64,000 nucleotides of DNA from Mycobacterium marseillense (GTDB taxonomy: Bacteria > Actinomycetota > Actinomycetes > Mycobacteriales > Mycobacteriaceae): NCBI RefSeq assembly GCF_010731675.1, contig NZ_AP022584.1:1860001-1924000 (forward strand), read 5' to 3'. Positions 24,505 through 32,944 of this stretch are shown here, in pieces. How positions within the stretch are numbered: position 1 is the first letter of the stretch; each line of letters begins with the position of its first letter. The translations under genes and the position numbers were made by a program. Below the pieces are notes generated by a model. It worked only from the letters and a program-made list of their open reading frames with translations, did not search any database and was not told where the DNA came from.

Positions 24505-25224
24505 TTACTGGCCGGTGAGGACTTCGATCAGGGTGGCGGCGTTGCGGCCGAGGTGGTCGAGGGCTTTGTTGCCTTTGGTTTCGGTGGCGTGCGATGGGTA
24601 GCCGATGATGCCGGTGGGTGTGTAGGCGTGGATGCCGAGGGTGGTCAGGTAGCGGCGATCGCTGGCTGTGTGATCGCTGGTCTGCCATCCCTCGCGCAGG
24701 TAGTCGGGGCAGCTGGCGAGCAGGATGGAGGTCTCTAGTTCGCCAGCGTGCATGTCGTCGTGGTTGCTGCTTTGGATTCCTGCGGCGATGCGGGCCTCAG
24801 CCCAGTCGTCGCGGCTGGGGTAGAGCCCGACCTTCATGGGGGTTCGCGGGTGGTTGGCTTGTTGTACGACGTTGGTGAGTACCGCGTTGCCACCGTGGCC
24901 GTTGACGACGATGAACGCGGCGATGTTCTGGTGGGCAAGTGATTCGGTGATGTCGGCGACGACGGCGGCAAGTGTGGTTGCGCTGATACTCACAGTGCCG
25001 GGATAAGCGGCGTGCTCGTGGGAGCAGCCGAATGCGACAGGCGGTAGCTGAAACACGTTGTGATGCTGACTGATTGATGAAGCGATAGCGCAGGCAATGA
25101 GAGTGTCGGTGCCCAACGGCAAGTAGGGGCCGTGCTGCTCGAATGCTCCGACCGGCAAGACCGCAACGGTGCTGGCGGTCGCGGAGTCTGCGGTAGTGGT
25201 GTCGGGGATGACACGGCGGCTCAT
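24505..25224 (-). CDS. Creatininase-family amidohydrolase
   Basis: 239 residues from ATG 25224. The metal-binding motifs of the creatininase fold are clear: LPVGAFEQHGPYLPLGTDT near residue 23, VNGHGGN near 108 and DDMHAGELETS near 154. The family includes creatinine amidohydrolase, FAPy deformylase and MftE; the substrate here is not predictable. Its start overlaps the stop of the regulator gene (25221-25224, ATGA), so the two are translated together. It is the leftmost gene that clearly belongs with the mobile element. No mycofactocin genes are nearby. Confidence 0.85.
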   Translation of the reverse strand: MSRRVIPDTTTADSATASTVAVLPVGAFEQHGPYLPLGTDTLIACAIASSISQHHNVFQLPPVAFGCSHEHAAYPGTVSISATTLAAVVADITESLAHQNIAAFIVVNGHGGNAVLTNVVQQANHPRTPMKVGLYPSRDDWAEARIAAGIQSSNHDDMHAGELETSILLASCPDYLREGWQTSDHTASDRRYLTTLGIHAYTPTGIIGYPSHATETKGNKALDHLGRNAATLIEVLTGQ

Positions 25225-26492
25225 GTGGCGGCTCCTTGGGTGGCGTTCTTTATGCGACCGGCGAGTTGTTGCAGAATCGGGCTTTTGTTTCGTCGCCGGC
25301 GGTCCCGAACGACTGTGCCAGCCTTGGCGAGATGAAGTCGGGCTCGCTGAGAGGGTGCGGCCAGGTAGCCCGGGATCGCCGTGACGGCCAGTGCCAGCGC
25401 TTGCTGGTATTCGCCGACGGCGATGTAGGCGTGCAAAAGCCGCATATCGGCCACGGCCCGGTCGCGGTGCTGGTCTGACGTCCAGGCGTGATGGTGGCCG
25501 GCAAGCAGGGTTACCGCCTTGTCCGGGTTGCCGATGCGTAGGTAGCCCGACGCGATCTCGCTGGCAACGTAGGCGCCGTGGGCGTAGATCGCACGGTCAT
25601 GGGCCGTGGGAGCGATGCCGCTGAGGTCTAACGCTGCGGCAGCATGGCGGTGAAAAGCCCGCTCATTGCGGTTGGCCAACTCAGCGAGTGCTTGTTGGCG
25701 GGCGATGCTTGCCGCCAGGCGACCCACGTCTTGCCCGTCAATGAGTTCGGCGGCGTCGGCGGCCAGATCAGCGGCGAGGTCGGGGTTGGCGCGGGCAAAA
25801 ATATTGGACTGCCGCATCAAGATCATCGCATTCAGTTCCGGACCGGCCGACCGCAAGTGCAGGGCGGCCGTGTTGGTGAGTTTTTCCGCGGCGCTGTGAT
25901 CGCCGAGGTCTTGGGCGATCCACCCCGCCACCTCGGCGATTGTCCCGGCAGCGTGCCGCATCTGTGGTTTGAGCTGCGGTGGTGCATGGGCGATGAGGGA
26001 TTCGATCGTGACCAGATCGGACTCGACGAGCGGGCGGGCGTGTTGAGGGCCGAAGGCGTGCTCGGCCCGGATATGCGCATGTTGCTGAGCCTGAATGACG
26101 TCAAGTACCTCGCTGTCGACGGGGAGCTGCAGCAACAACGGGTGCGGCAACTGGCTCTCGATCGGCACGACGAAGAACTCATCGGGCTCGACGCCGAACA
26201 CTGCAGCCAGGTCTTCACGCCACATCGGACCGATCTTGCCGGTCGCCAAGACGTGAGAGATTTCGCGCTTGAGGGTGTCGCGAGTAGGGACGTCGTCATC
26301 GCCGCGCAGCCGGCGAACATTCTCGGCCTCGATTGCCAGTTCACGAAGGCTGTAACCGTACTGGTCCATGGCAGCGCGCAGCCGTTGCGCGTTGCGTGCC
26401 CGGATCGGGTCGGCTTCAGCCACGGCTTTAATCATGCCGCACACATCGGCGCAGGTCAGCTGGGCGTGCGCGTTTCCGGTTATCACTGCCAT
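25221..26492 (-). CDS. HTH regulator with long helical (TPR-like) C-terminus
   Basis: 423 residues. An XRE-like helix-turn-helix lies near residues 35-90 (RAAMDQYGYSLRELAIEAEN, DTLKREISHVLATGKIGPMW). A long alpha-helical C-terminal region follows (about 110-410), rich in Ala/Leu/His with repeat-like pairs of helices, as in TPR-type ligand-sensing regulators of actinobacteria. ATG 26492 gives the longest form; ATG 26435 (MIKAVAEADPIRARNAQRLR) is also plausible. It is transcribed away from the conjugation/replication genes, with only 95 bp between them, so it probably represses or activates both directions. It is coupled to the creatininase gene. Confidence 0.78.
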   Translation of the reverse strand: MAVITGNAHAQLTCADVCGMIKAVAEADPIRARNAQRLRAAMDQYGYSLRELAIEAENVRRLRGDDDVPTRDTLKREISHVLATGKIGPMWREDLAAVFGVEPDEFFVVPIESQLPHPLLLQLPVDSEVLDVIQAQQHAHIRAEHAFGPQHARPLVESDLVTIESLIAHAPPQLKPQMRHAAGTIAEVAGWIAQDLGDHSAAEKLTNTAALHLRSAGPELNAMILMRQSNIFARANPDLAADLAADAAELIDGQDVGRLAASIARQQALAELANRNERAFHRHAAAALDLSGIAPTAHDRAIYAHGAYVASEIASGYLRIGNPDKAVTLLAGHHHAWTSDQHRDRAVADMRLLHAYIAVGEYQQALALAVTAIPGYLAAPSQRARLHLAKAGTVVRDRRRRNKSPILQQLAGRIKNATQGAAT

Positions 26493-26587
26493 CAGTGGCT
26501 GTCACTTCCGGCGGCAGCCGGGGTGGCGCTGTCCTTGAGTCGCGGCCGAACAGACCGCGTCAACACCACGAGAAAGGACAGCAATCC

Positions 26588-26929
26588 ATGAAGTTACGAA
26601 TCGAGACCACCGGCGTGACGTTCCTGTGCACCCGGATTCCGGAGCAGCGCACCAACTTCGACACCGGCGCACCACGAATCGACAAAGCCACCGGGCAGGC
26701 GTTATGGCAGGTCCAGCTGATCGCCCTTGATGCCACCGGTGGCGAGGTGCTCGCGGTGACCGTGGTCGGTGAGCCCAAAGTCACTGTCGGCCAACCGGTT
26801 GCGGTGTCGGGCCTGGTGGCGTTGCCGTGGTCGCAAGACGGCCGCTCAGGCATCGCGTATCGCGCCGAAACCATAACCGCCGCCGACCCGGCTGGGGCCG
26901 CCGCGAAGGCGGGCCAGCAGGCCCGGTAG
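26588..26929 (+). CDS. Small conserved AICE protein, Pra-like
   Basis: 113 residues from ATG 26588 (GAAAGGAC upstream). Mostly beta-sheet, with KATGQALWQVQLIALDATGG and VGQPVAVSGLVALPW, a pattern shared with small proteins that precede the traSA/repSA genes in Streptomyces elements, some annotated as replication/integration/excision activators (Pra). It opens the rightward operon, divergent from the regulator. Homology is by eye and the activator role is an inference. Confidence 0.6.
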   Translation: MKLRIETTGVTFLCTRIPEQRTNFDTGAPRIDKATGQALWQVQLIALDATGGEVLAVTVVGEPKVTVGQPVAVSGLVALPWSQDGRSGIAYRAETITAADPAGAAAKAGQQAR

Positions 26930-26937
26930 CCGAGGGT

Positions 26938-26979
26938 CTGGCCCGACAGCACCCGCACGAGCGCGAGCTGTCGGGCCAG
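26938..26979. repeat. Perfect 12-bp inverted repeat between pra-like and traSA-like genes
   Basis: CTGGCCCGACAG (26938-26949) and CTGTCGGGCCAG (26968-26979) are exact inverse complements with an 18-base spacer. It begins 8 bp after the pra-like stop and ends 47 bp before the next start. There is no T-run, so it may be an operator, an mRNA processing or attenuation hairpin, or a DNA site for transfer. Confidence 0.6.
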
Positions 26980-27025
26980 CCTTCCCGACAACACCCCAAC
27001 CCGTCGCAATGGAAAGCGTGCCATC

Positions 27026-28474
27026 ATGTCGAACACCTCAAACCGTAAGAACCACAACACTAATCAAGCATCTGATGACGACTGGATCGGCGAGCTGATC
27101 TGGGCAGTAGTCAAAGCCGCCGGGCAGCTGCTGTGGTGGGCAATCCTTTTCCCCACGCTCAGTATCCCGATCATCGTCTCGATGTGGTTCGCCCTCGCCC
27201 ACGGCCCCCGCGCGGGCCTGCTGACCGCCGTCTTGTCCGTCGCCGCCTATATCGGCTGGGCCGTGTTGGAGCCGTCCTCGTTTACCGCGTGGGTGACCGT
27301 CCCGGTGCGCCAACGCTGGCTGTCGTGGTGGCGATACCGCCGCAACTGGGAGTCGGTGTGCGTCCTGCACGGTTTGACCGCCCGGCTCGGTGAACGCACC
27401 CTGGTCCCGGCATTGCGGTCGGTGCAGATCGGCAGCCACACCGACATACTGAGCCTGCGGGTACTGGCCGGCCAGTCGATTGCTGATTGGCAGAAACGCG
27501 GCGACGCGCTGGCGGCGGCGTGGCGGGCCGAGCGGCTCACCATCCGCGCCACGGCCCCCGGCGAGCTGCAGATCATCATCAGTCGCGGTGACGTGCTGGC
27601 CCAACCCATCGCCCTGCCCATGCCAACGCGAGCAACCCCGGTCGACCTGGCCGCGGTGCGCGTCGGCATCACTGAGACGCGGATGTGGTGGCAGTTGCCT
27701 GTGCTGGGGCAGCACATCCTGATCGCCGGTGCCACCGGATCTGGGAAGGGCTCGGTGCTGTGGTCACTGATCGCCGGACTGGCACCACACGTCGCGACAG
27801 GCCGGGTGCGGCTGTGCGTGATCGACCCCAAAGGCGGCATGGAACTGGGCGCCGGCGCACCGATGTTTTCGGTGTTCAGCCACAACACCGGCGAACCCAC
27901 CGTCGCACTGCTGCGCCAGCTGGTGGAATTGATGCAGGCGCGGACCAACCGGCTGCGCGGACGCACCCGCCTGCACACCCCCAGCACCAGCGAACCGCTG
28001 ATCGTGGTCGTCATCGACGAGATCGCCGCGCTGACCGCCTACGTCACCGACCGCAAACTGCGCACCGAAATCGAACAGCTGCTGGGCCTGCTGCTCTCTC
28101 AGGGCCGCGCGGTGGGGATCTCGGTGATCGCCGCGGTGCAAGACCCGGCCAAAGACAACCTGCCGGTGCGGCAGTTGTTCACCGTGCGGATCGGGCTGCG
28201 CATGACCGAAGCCACCCAAACCGCGATGGTGTTGGGCCAAGCAGCTCGCGATGCCGGCGCCGAATGCGACCTGATCGCTGATGCCACACCCGGTGTCGGG
28301 TACGTGATGATCGACGGCACCGCCGACCCGATACGGGTGCGAGCCTTTCACGTCACCGACCGCGATATCACCGCCCTGGCCCGAACATTCCCCGCACCCC
28401 GGCGCCGTACACCAGGCACGGTGAGAAACCGAACAGAGCGCCCGGACTACCGAGACGGCCAGGGGCAGCGGTGA
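27026..28474 (+). CDS. FtsK/SpoIIIE-type DNA translocase, TraSA/TraB-like
   Basis: 482 residues from ATG 27026. Two N-terminal membrane segments (about residues 30-75: LLWWAILFPTLSIPIIVSMW, LLTAVLSVAAYIGWAVL), then the FtsK ATPase core. Walker A is GATGSGKG at 235-242 and Walker B is VVVIDEIAAL near 330. A further conserved segment is LLGLLLSQGRAVGISVIAAV. Streptomyces proteins of this type pump double-stranded DNA between mycelial cells as a single-protein conjugation machine. The gene is in the middle of the rightward operon and its stop overlaps the repSA start (GTGA at 28471-28474). Confidence 0.9.
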   Translation: MSNTSNRKNHNTNQASDDDWIGELIWAVVKAAGQLLWWAILFPTLSIPIIVSMWFALAHGPRAGLLTAVLSVAAYIGWAVLEPSSFTAWVTVPVRQRWLSWWRYRRNWESVCVLHGLTARLGERTLVPALRSVQIGSHTDILSLRVLAGQSIADWQKRGDALAAAWRAERLTIRATAPGELQIIISRGDVLAQPIALPMPTRATPVDLAAVRVGITETRMWWQLPVLGQHILIAGATGSGKGSVLWSLIAGLAPHVATGRVRLCVIDPKGGMELGAGAPMFSVFSHNTGEPTVALLRQLVELMQARTNRLRGRTRLHTPSTSEPLIVVVIDEIAALTAYVTDRKLRTEIEQLLGLLLSQGRAVGISVIAAVQDPAKDNLPVRQLFTVRIGLRMTEATQTAMVLGQAARDAGAECDLIADATPGVGYVMIDGTADPIRVRAFHVTDRDITALARTFPAPRRRTPGTVRNRTERPDYRDGQGQR

Positions 28475-30105
28475 CAGCCGTCGCTGCGGACAGCCCGCCG
28501 GTCATGTTGCCAGGGCTGCCGAGCACCGTGGATCCCGGGCCGGTGATCGCCCAGATGCTGCGCCGCGCCGCCTCCCCCGGGTTTGGGTCGTGGTGGCATC
28601 GCGCCGAATCGGTCGGGTTTTGCGCCCACCCGATCCAGCTGTCCGGTGCTGACACCGCCGGGCGTAGCCACACCGTGTGGACACGCTGCAACAACCGCCG
28701 TCACGCGGTGTGCCCATCATGCTCAGACCTCTACGCCCGCGACACCTGGCAACTCGTGCACGCCGGAGCCGCCGGCGGCCATCACGACATACCCGTTGAG
28801 GTCGCGGCCCGACCGCAAGTGTTCGCCACCATGACCGCGCCCAGTTACGGGGCGGTGCACAACGCCACCGGCACACCCTGCCACACCGCACGGAACAGGT
28901 CGGCGGACCGTTGCCGGCACGGAACACCCTTGCGCTGCAACGCCACCCACCATGTCGATGACCCCGTGGTGGGGCAACCGCTGTGCCACGAGTGCTACGA
29001 CTACCTCGGGCATGTCTTGTTCACCTGGCATCTGCCCGAACTGTGGCGGCGCTTCACCATCGCACTACGGCGAGCCGTCTCGACGCACCTGAAAACAGTT
29101 GGCGTCAAGCCCGGTTCGGTGCGGGTCAGCTTCGTCAAAGTCGTTGAACTGCAAGCCCGCGCCATCCCCCATATCCACGCGCTGATCCGCCTCGACCCGC
29201 CACCGGCCGACAACGACACCCCAGGATCGGGTGACCACGATCGTCACGGCCCCGCCGCCGCCGGGGGTGGTGGGGAGCCCCGTCCGGTAACCGACCAGCA
29301 CACCAACTGGTCGTCACCGATCATCCCCGCCGACCTAGCCGCGCTGATCCAGCGCGCCGCCCGCCACGTCCGCATCGACATAGACGCCGGCGACCGCGGC
29401 CCCACCCAGGGCGGCTTGCGCACCCTACGATTCGGCGCCCAGACCGACACCCAACCATTGGCACCCGAAACCACGGCAGCCGCAAACGATTCCACAATCA
29501 ACGACACCGCGGGCACTTCGGTATCGCGGCTCTCGCCGCGCCGGGTCGCGGCCTACCTGGCCAAATACGTCACCAAATCCCTACACGACTTCGGCATCAC
29601 CGCCCGTCGCCTCACCGCCGAAGCAATCCGCGACCTCGACATCACCGAACACATACGCGCGATCCTGGCCACCATCGCCGAACTCGCCGAACACACTGCA
29701 TCCGCAGGCCCGTCGTTGGTGGGAATCGGACGCTGGCTGCACACCCTGGGCTACCGCGGCCACATCACCACCAAATCCCGGCACTACTCAACCACCATGG
29801 GCGCCCTACGCGCCGCCCGCGCCACCTGGACCCGCCACCAGATGACCAAACGATCAGGGCAACAGGGCGATACCCAACCATCCCGCTCGGGCCAACACGT
29901 GACCGGTGCCGCTGGTGATCGACACGAACCGATTGACACCGACGAGATGCTGTGGGAGTTCGACCGCGCAGGACACACCAGCGCCGGAGATCGCGTCCTG
30001 GTCATCTCCGCAGCCCTGCGCCACATCGGCGCTCGGATCACTGGCATCACCGAATCCCAGGCTGTCGCCACCCGCATCCCGCCAAACCCACACGGGGCAG
30101 GGTGA
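28471..30105 (+). CDS. RepSA-type HUH replication initiator
   Basis: 544 residues from GTG 28471. An N-terminal Cys-rich, probably zinc-binding region has WTRCNNRRHAVCPSCSDLYA and CRHGTPLRC. The rolling-circle initiator motif 2 is PHIHALIRLD, with His234-Ile-His236. Motif 3 has candidate catalytic tyrosines Tyr362 and Tyr366 in RVAAYLAKYVTKS. This is the pattern of pSAM2 RepSA, which nicks the origin of excised AICEs and starts rolling-circle replication. It is translationally coupled to the translocase upstream and to the small ORF downstream (TGATG). Its presence distinguishes the element from a prophage or simple genomic island. Confidence 0.88.
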   Translation: MTAVAADSPPVMLPGLPSTVDPGPVIAQMLRRAASPGFGSWWHRAESVGFCAHPIQLSGADTAGRSHTVWTRCNNRRHAVCPSCSDLYARDTWQLVHAGAAGGHHDIPVEVAARPQVFATMTAPSYGAVHNATGTPCHTARNRSADRCRHGTPLRCNATHHVDDPVVGQPLCHECYDYLGHVLFTWHLPELWRRFTIALRRAVSTHLKTVGVKPGSVRVSFVKVVELQARAIPHIHALIRLDPPPADNDTPGSGDHDRHGPAAAGGGGEPRPVTDQHTNWSSPIIPADLAALIQRAARHVRIDIDAGDRGPTQGGLRTLRFGAQTDTQPLAPETTAAANDSTINDTAGTSVSRLSPRRVAAYLAKYVTKSLHDFGITARRLTAEAIRDLDITEHIRAILATIAELAEHTASAGPSLVGIGRWLHTLGYRGHITTKSRHYSTTMGALRAARATWTRHQMTKRSGQQGDTQPSRSGQHVTGAAGDRHEPIDTDEMLWEFDRAGHTSAGDRVLVISAALRHIGARITGITESQAVATRIPPNPHGAG

Positions 30106-30380
30106 TGGCCACCACACCCGCGGACGCCGCCGCTAGCAACTACGAGGCTGGTGCCCTCCCGCCCTATGAGCGCCCCGAATTCGTCGCCTGGCTGACCTCC
30201 TCATGTGAACGCCAGAACGTGCCAGTCACCATCACCGACCCAACGGTCATCGCACGCATCGCCACCCTGCTCGGAGCAAGCCACCCGGCGCGGTCCTCGG
30301 TTCAGGTCCGCCACACCGGTCGCACCCGGGCGATATCCAGGCTGCGCGACCCAGGGGTCCCCGGAGCGATGACGGCGTGA
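30105..30380 (+). CDS. Small conserved element ORF
   Basis: 91 residues from ATG 30105, sharing one base with the repSA stop (TGATG). The conserved part is LPPYERPEFVAWLTSSCERQ followed by NVPVTITDPTVIARIATLLG. Short proteins with this PPYxRPxFxxWLxxxCxRQxVPVTI pattern occur next to recombinases in actinobacterial elements. The C-terminal 25 residues are read antisense to the end of the recombinase gene (79-bp tail-to-tail overlap). No HTH is visible, so an excisionase role is not claimed. Confidence 0.6.
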   Translation: MATTPADAAASNYEAGALPPYERPEFVAWLTSSCERQNVPVTITDPTVIARIATLLGASHPARSSVQVRHTGRTRAISRLRDPGVPGAMTA

Positions 30381-31741
30381 TCGAGCACCGATCTGATGAC
30401 TGCCTGTTGACGGTCAATGTCCAAGCTGTCCCACTGCAGTCGGAGCAGACGCCCGGTGCCGGCCAACTCCTGCACATCGGTGGTATCGGTCGCGGCCGCG
30501 ATCGCTCGGCGTGTTTCGGCGATACGAGCGATGATCGGGTCACGTGCGGCGATCCATTCCCGCGCGGTCACGGCACCGTTCGCATACAGCGCGGCCAGCT
30601 CATCCAAACGGGTAGTGTCGGCGTCGAGCCGGGCCGACAACGCCGCCACATCGGCATCCACGCTGGCCCTGCCCGCCAACGCATCGGCCAGAGCCGGAGA
30701 GTCCAGCCGGGTCAGCACCGCGTCGGTCAACAGCTCTTCGACGGGTTGGGCCACGACCGTCAGACGGCCGCAGCCGCCCTGATCCGGGCCGGATAAGCAC
30801 ACATAGCGGCGCACCCGGTTCTCGGGATTGACATGGCGGGCTTGGGAATACAACCGGTTGCCGCAGCGCCCGCAGCGCAGCAACCCCGACAGCAGGTAGG
30901 TGCGCGGGGCGCGGGTCTTGGCAAGCGCGCGGGCGGTCATGCGGGCCAATACCTGGTCCCGCTGTGCCGGGGTGATGATCGCTGGCCACGCGGCCTCACC
31001 GATGACTTGGCCGTGATGCTCGCGCAGTCCCGCGATGCGACCCGAGCATAGGATTTGGCGTACCGCTGAGGTCCGCCACGACTTTGATGCCGCCGGCGCG
31101 ATGCCGGAATCGTTGAGCCACATCGTCAATGAGCGGATCGAGGCCCCCGCCAGATACCGGTCCACCATCTCGCGCACCACGGCGGCCTCCGGCTCACGCA
31201 CGGTGATCTTGTCGGGTTCGTAGCCGAACGGGCGCACCGAGCCGTGCGGGCGTCCTTGTTCGGCGTTCTGCAACATCCTGCGGCGGATGCGCGCGGATTT
31301 GCGTCCGGACTCTTTGGCGGCGAACGCGGCGAAAATCCGGGCCATGAACAACCCGTCATCATTGCCCAGATCGATATCGGCGGTCACGGTGGCCACGTCG
31401 CGCACTCCTACCGATTCACACAACGCGACGAACTCTTCCAGCTCCACCGGGCGGCGATGCAACCGATCCAAGTTGTAAACGATCACCGCATCCCGCGCAC
31501 CCGACTGCAGATCGGCCAGCATCCGTGCGTACTCGCGGCGCGGTTTACCGGAGAAGGCCGACACGTCGTTGTCGACATACTCAGCCCCGACCGGCCAGCC
31601 CCGATCGGCGGCCAGCTTGCGGCAATCCTCCAACTGACGAGCGACCCCTAATCCAGCGCCCTCAACATCAGCGGAGATGCGAGCGTAGATTGCCGCAGAT
31701 TCGACACCGACCCGCTGAGCAGTGGTTTTCCGGCGCGACAT
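30302..31741 (-). CDS. Serine recombinase (phiRv1 integrase-like)
   Basis: 479 residues from ATG 31741. The N-terminal resolvase domain has the catalytic serine in AAIYARISADVEG (Ser23), then LGVARQLEDCRKLAADRGWP and VIVYNLDRLHRRPVELEEF. A recombinase domain and a zinc ribbon (LLRCGRCGNRLYS ... YVCLSGPDQGGCG) follow, then a coiled-coil region and the C-terminal DNA-binding tail. Layout and motifs match Rv1586c, the phiRv1 integrase that uses REP13E12 genes as attB. Here the gene starts 15 bp from a truncated 13E12 gene, the same arrangement. Enzymes of this class integrate without host factors and need a separate directionality factor for excision; none was recognised. Confidence 0.92.
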   Translation of the reverse strand: MSRRKTTAQRVGVESAAIYARISADVEGAGLGVARQLEDCRKLAADRGWPVGAEYVDNDVSAFSGKPRREYARMLADLQSGARDAVIVYNLDRLHRRPVELEEFVALCESVGVRDVATVTADIDLGNDDGLFMARIFAAFAAKESGRKSARIRRRMLQNAEQGRPHGSVRPFGYEPDKITVREPEAAVVREMVDRYLAGASIRSLTMWLNDSGIAPAASKSWRTSAVRQILCSGRIAGLREHHGQVIGEAAWPAIITPAQRDQVLARMTARALAKTRAPRTYLLSGLLRCGRCGNRLYSQARHVNPENRVRRYVCLSGPDQGGCGRLTVVAQPVEELLTDAVLTRLDSPALADALAGRASVDADVAALSARLDADTTRLDELAALYANGAVTAREWIAARDPIIARIAETRRAIAAATDTTDVQELAGTGRLLRLQWDSLDIDRQQAVIRSVLDHAVIAPGTPGSRSLDIARVRPVWRT

Positions 31742-31770
31742 GAGGGTAGTTTAACATCATCTCAGCTTGG
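31742..31770. other. Element-chromosome junction (att site next to the recombinase)
   Basis: Read on the minus strand, the 13E12 gene runs through CCCATGCCGCCAAGCTG (31760-31776) in good agreement with its family, then reaches TGA at once and AT-rich sequence (GATGTTAAACTACC) ending at the recombinase start. The crossover therefore lies close to 31757-31770. The exact core cannot be set without the other junction. Confidence 0.5.
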
Positions 31771-32890
31771 CGGCATGGGTGGGCCCGCCCTCGGCATACG
31801 GGATGGTGTGGTCGAGGTCGCAGGCGGTGGCCGGGCGATCACAGCCCGGCCAGCGACACGTCAGATCCCGACACCGCACAAACGCGGCCAGCCCGGTCGA
31901 GGGCACATAGCCGGGCTCAGGGGGCGCATCCCCGGGATGGATCAGCGGCACCAGTTTGGCTGAGGCCGCCAACTCGGCGAGCAGTTCGGGCGGGATCAAC
32001 CCCTCGGCACCGATCTCGGCACCCTGGGTCGCAGCGGTGCCATCCAGGCTGGCCTGCTCGGCGATCACATGGATCACCACCGGGCTTGCGGCCCGGCCCC
32101 CGGCCCCACACTCCGCACGCCCGCACCGGCACCCCAACCGCTCGGCGTCAGCGGCCAAGGCCCCCAACGCATCCGCGCGGCGCTGTTCACGGGTCCGCGG
32201 GTCGCGGGCACACACCGTGGCCGCCAACGCCTCCAGGCGCTTGTCCAGCGCGTGGGCATCGGGGCTGGCCAGCGTGCCCTCCACATGCGCCAACCCGTCA
32301 CCCATGTCGGCGAACCACACCTGCCGGCCGGCCGCGTGTTCCTGGCGCCGGCGCACCGCATCGGCATCGGCGTGGGCCACCACCTTGTCCACCTGCGCGG
32401 CCAACCGGCCCTGACTCAGCGACGGCCACCGGCCCACATTGCTCGCCAACACCGCGTCCACCGACGCCAGTACATCCGGGTCCACGATCAAATCCGTGCG
32501 GAACACGATGGTCTGAAACATCCGGTAATCAATATCCCCGGCCGCAAAGACCGCCCCCACCTTCGGCAACCGCTCGCGCAGCGCCCGCGCGTAGCGCACC
32601 CGGCTCGCCGCCAACCCTTGGCCGACCCGCAACTCGGCAGCCACCTCGGCGGCCACCGCCGCCTCGGTATCGATCGCCCAGTCCTCGGTCTCCGCACAAC
32701 GCGACAGCCGGTAGGCAAACAACTCCCCGACCGCCACCAACTGCGCCGCGGCCGCCCGATTCTCCACCCGCGCCACCATCCCGACGTGCACCAGCAGCGC
32801 CGCCGACTCCGCCGTCACCGACGGATGACAACGCTCGATGAGCTCCTCCAGCGCCGCGATCCCCGCAAGACGCCCCGCCTCATCGAACAT
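31757..32890 (-). pseudogene. 13E12 repeat family (DUF222-HNH) gene, 3'-truncated by the element
   Basis: 377 residues from ATG 32890 (TTG 32920 is possible). DUF222 fills most of the protein (AEVAAELRVGQGLAASRVRY, LAAQVDKVVAHADADAVRRR). The HNH domain starts normally with CRWPGCDRPATACDLDHTIP followed by YAEGGPTHAAKLR and then stops. In full-length members the text continues NLxCLCRxHHxxKT..., so the second part of the HNH site and about 100 C-terminal residues are missing. The nuclease is therefore almost certainly inactive. DUF222 genes are the known integration targets of phiRv1-type recombinases. Confidence 0.85.
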
Positions 32891-32944
32891 ACATTCGACT
32901 ATGCCACACGGGACCGACAACCCGCCTACCAGGCCTGAAACGCG

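Larger units (their letters stand above)
24505..31760. mobile_element. AICE-like integrative element in a 13E12 (DUF222-HNH) gene
   Basis: The block holds the diagnostic set of an actinomycete integrative and conjugative element: FtsK/TraSA-type translocase, RepSA-type HUH initiator, Pra-like protein, divergent regulator and site-specific recombinase. The right end lies at about 31745-31765, where the recombinase start is 15 bp from a 13E12 gene that breaks off in its HNH motif. The left end is not defined; 24505 is the last gene that fits. Confidence 0.75.

Noticed and set aside
24191..24688. Minus-strand frame downstream of the creatininase gene
   Set aside because: It overlaps the creatininase gene in another frame and is Arg/Pro/His-rich. 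I looked for the missing 13E12 tail here and did not find it.
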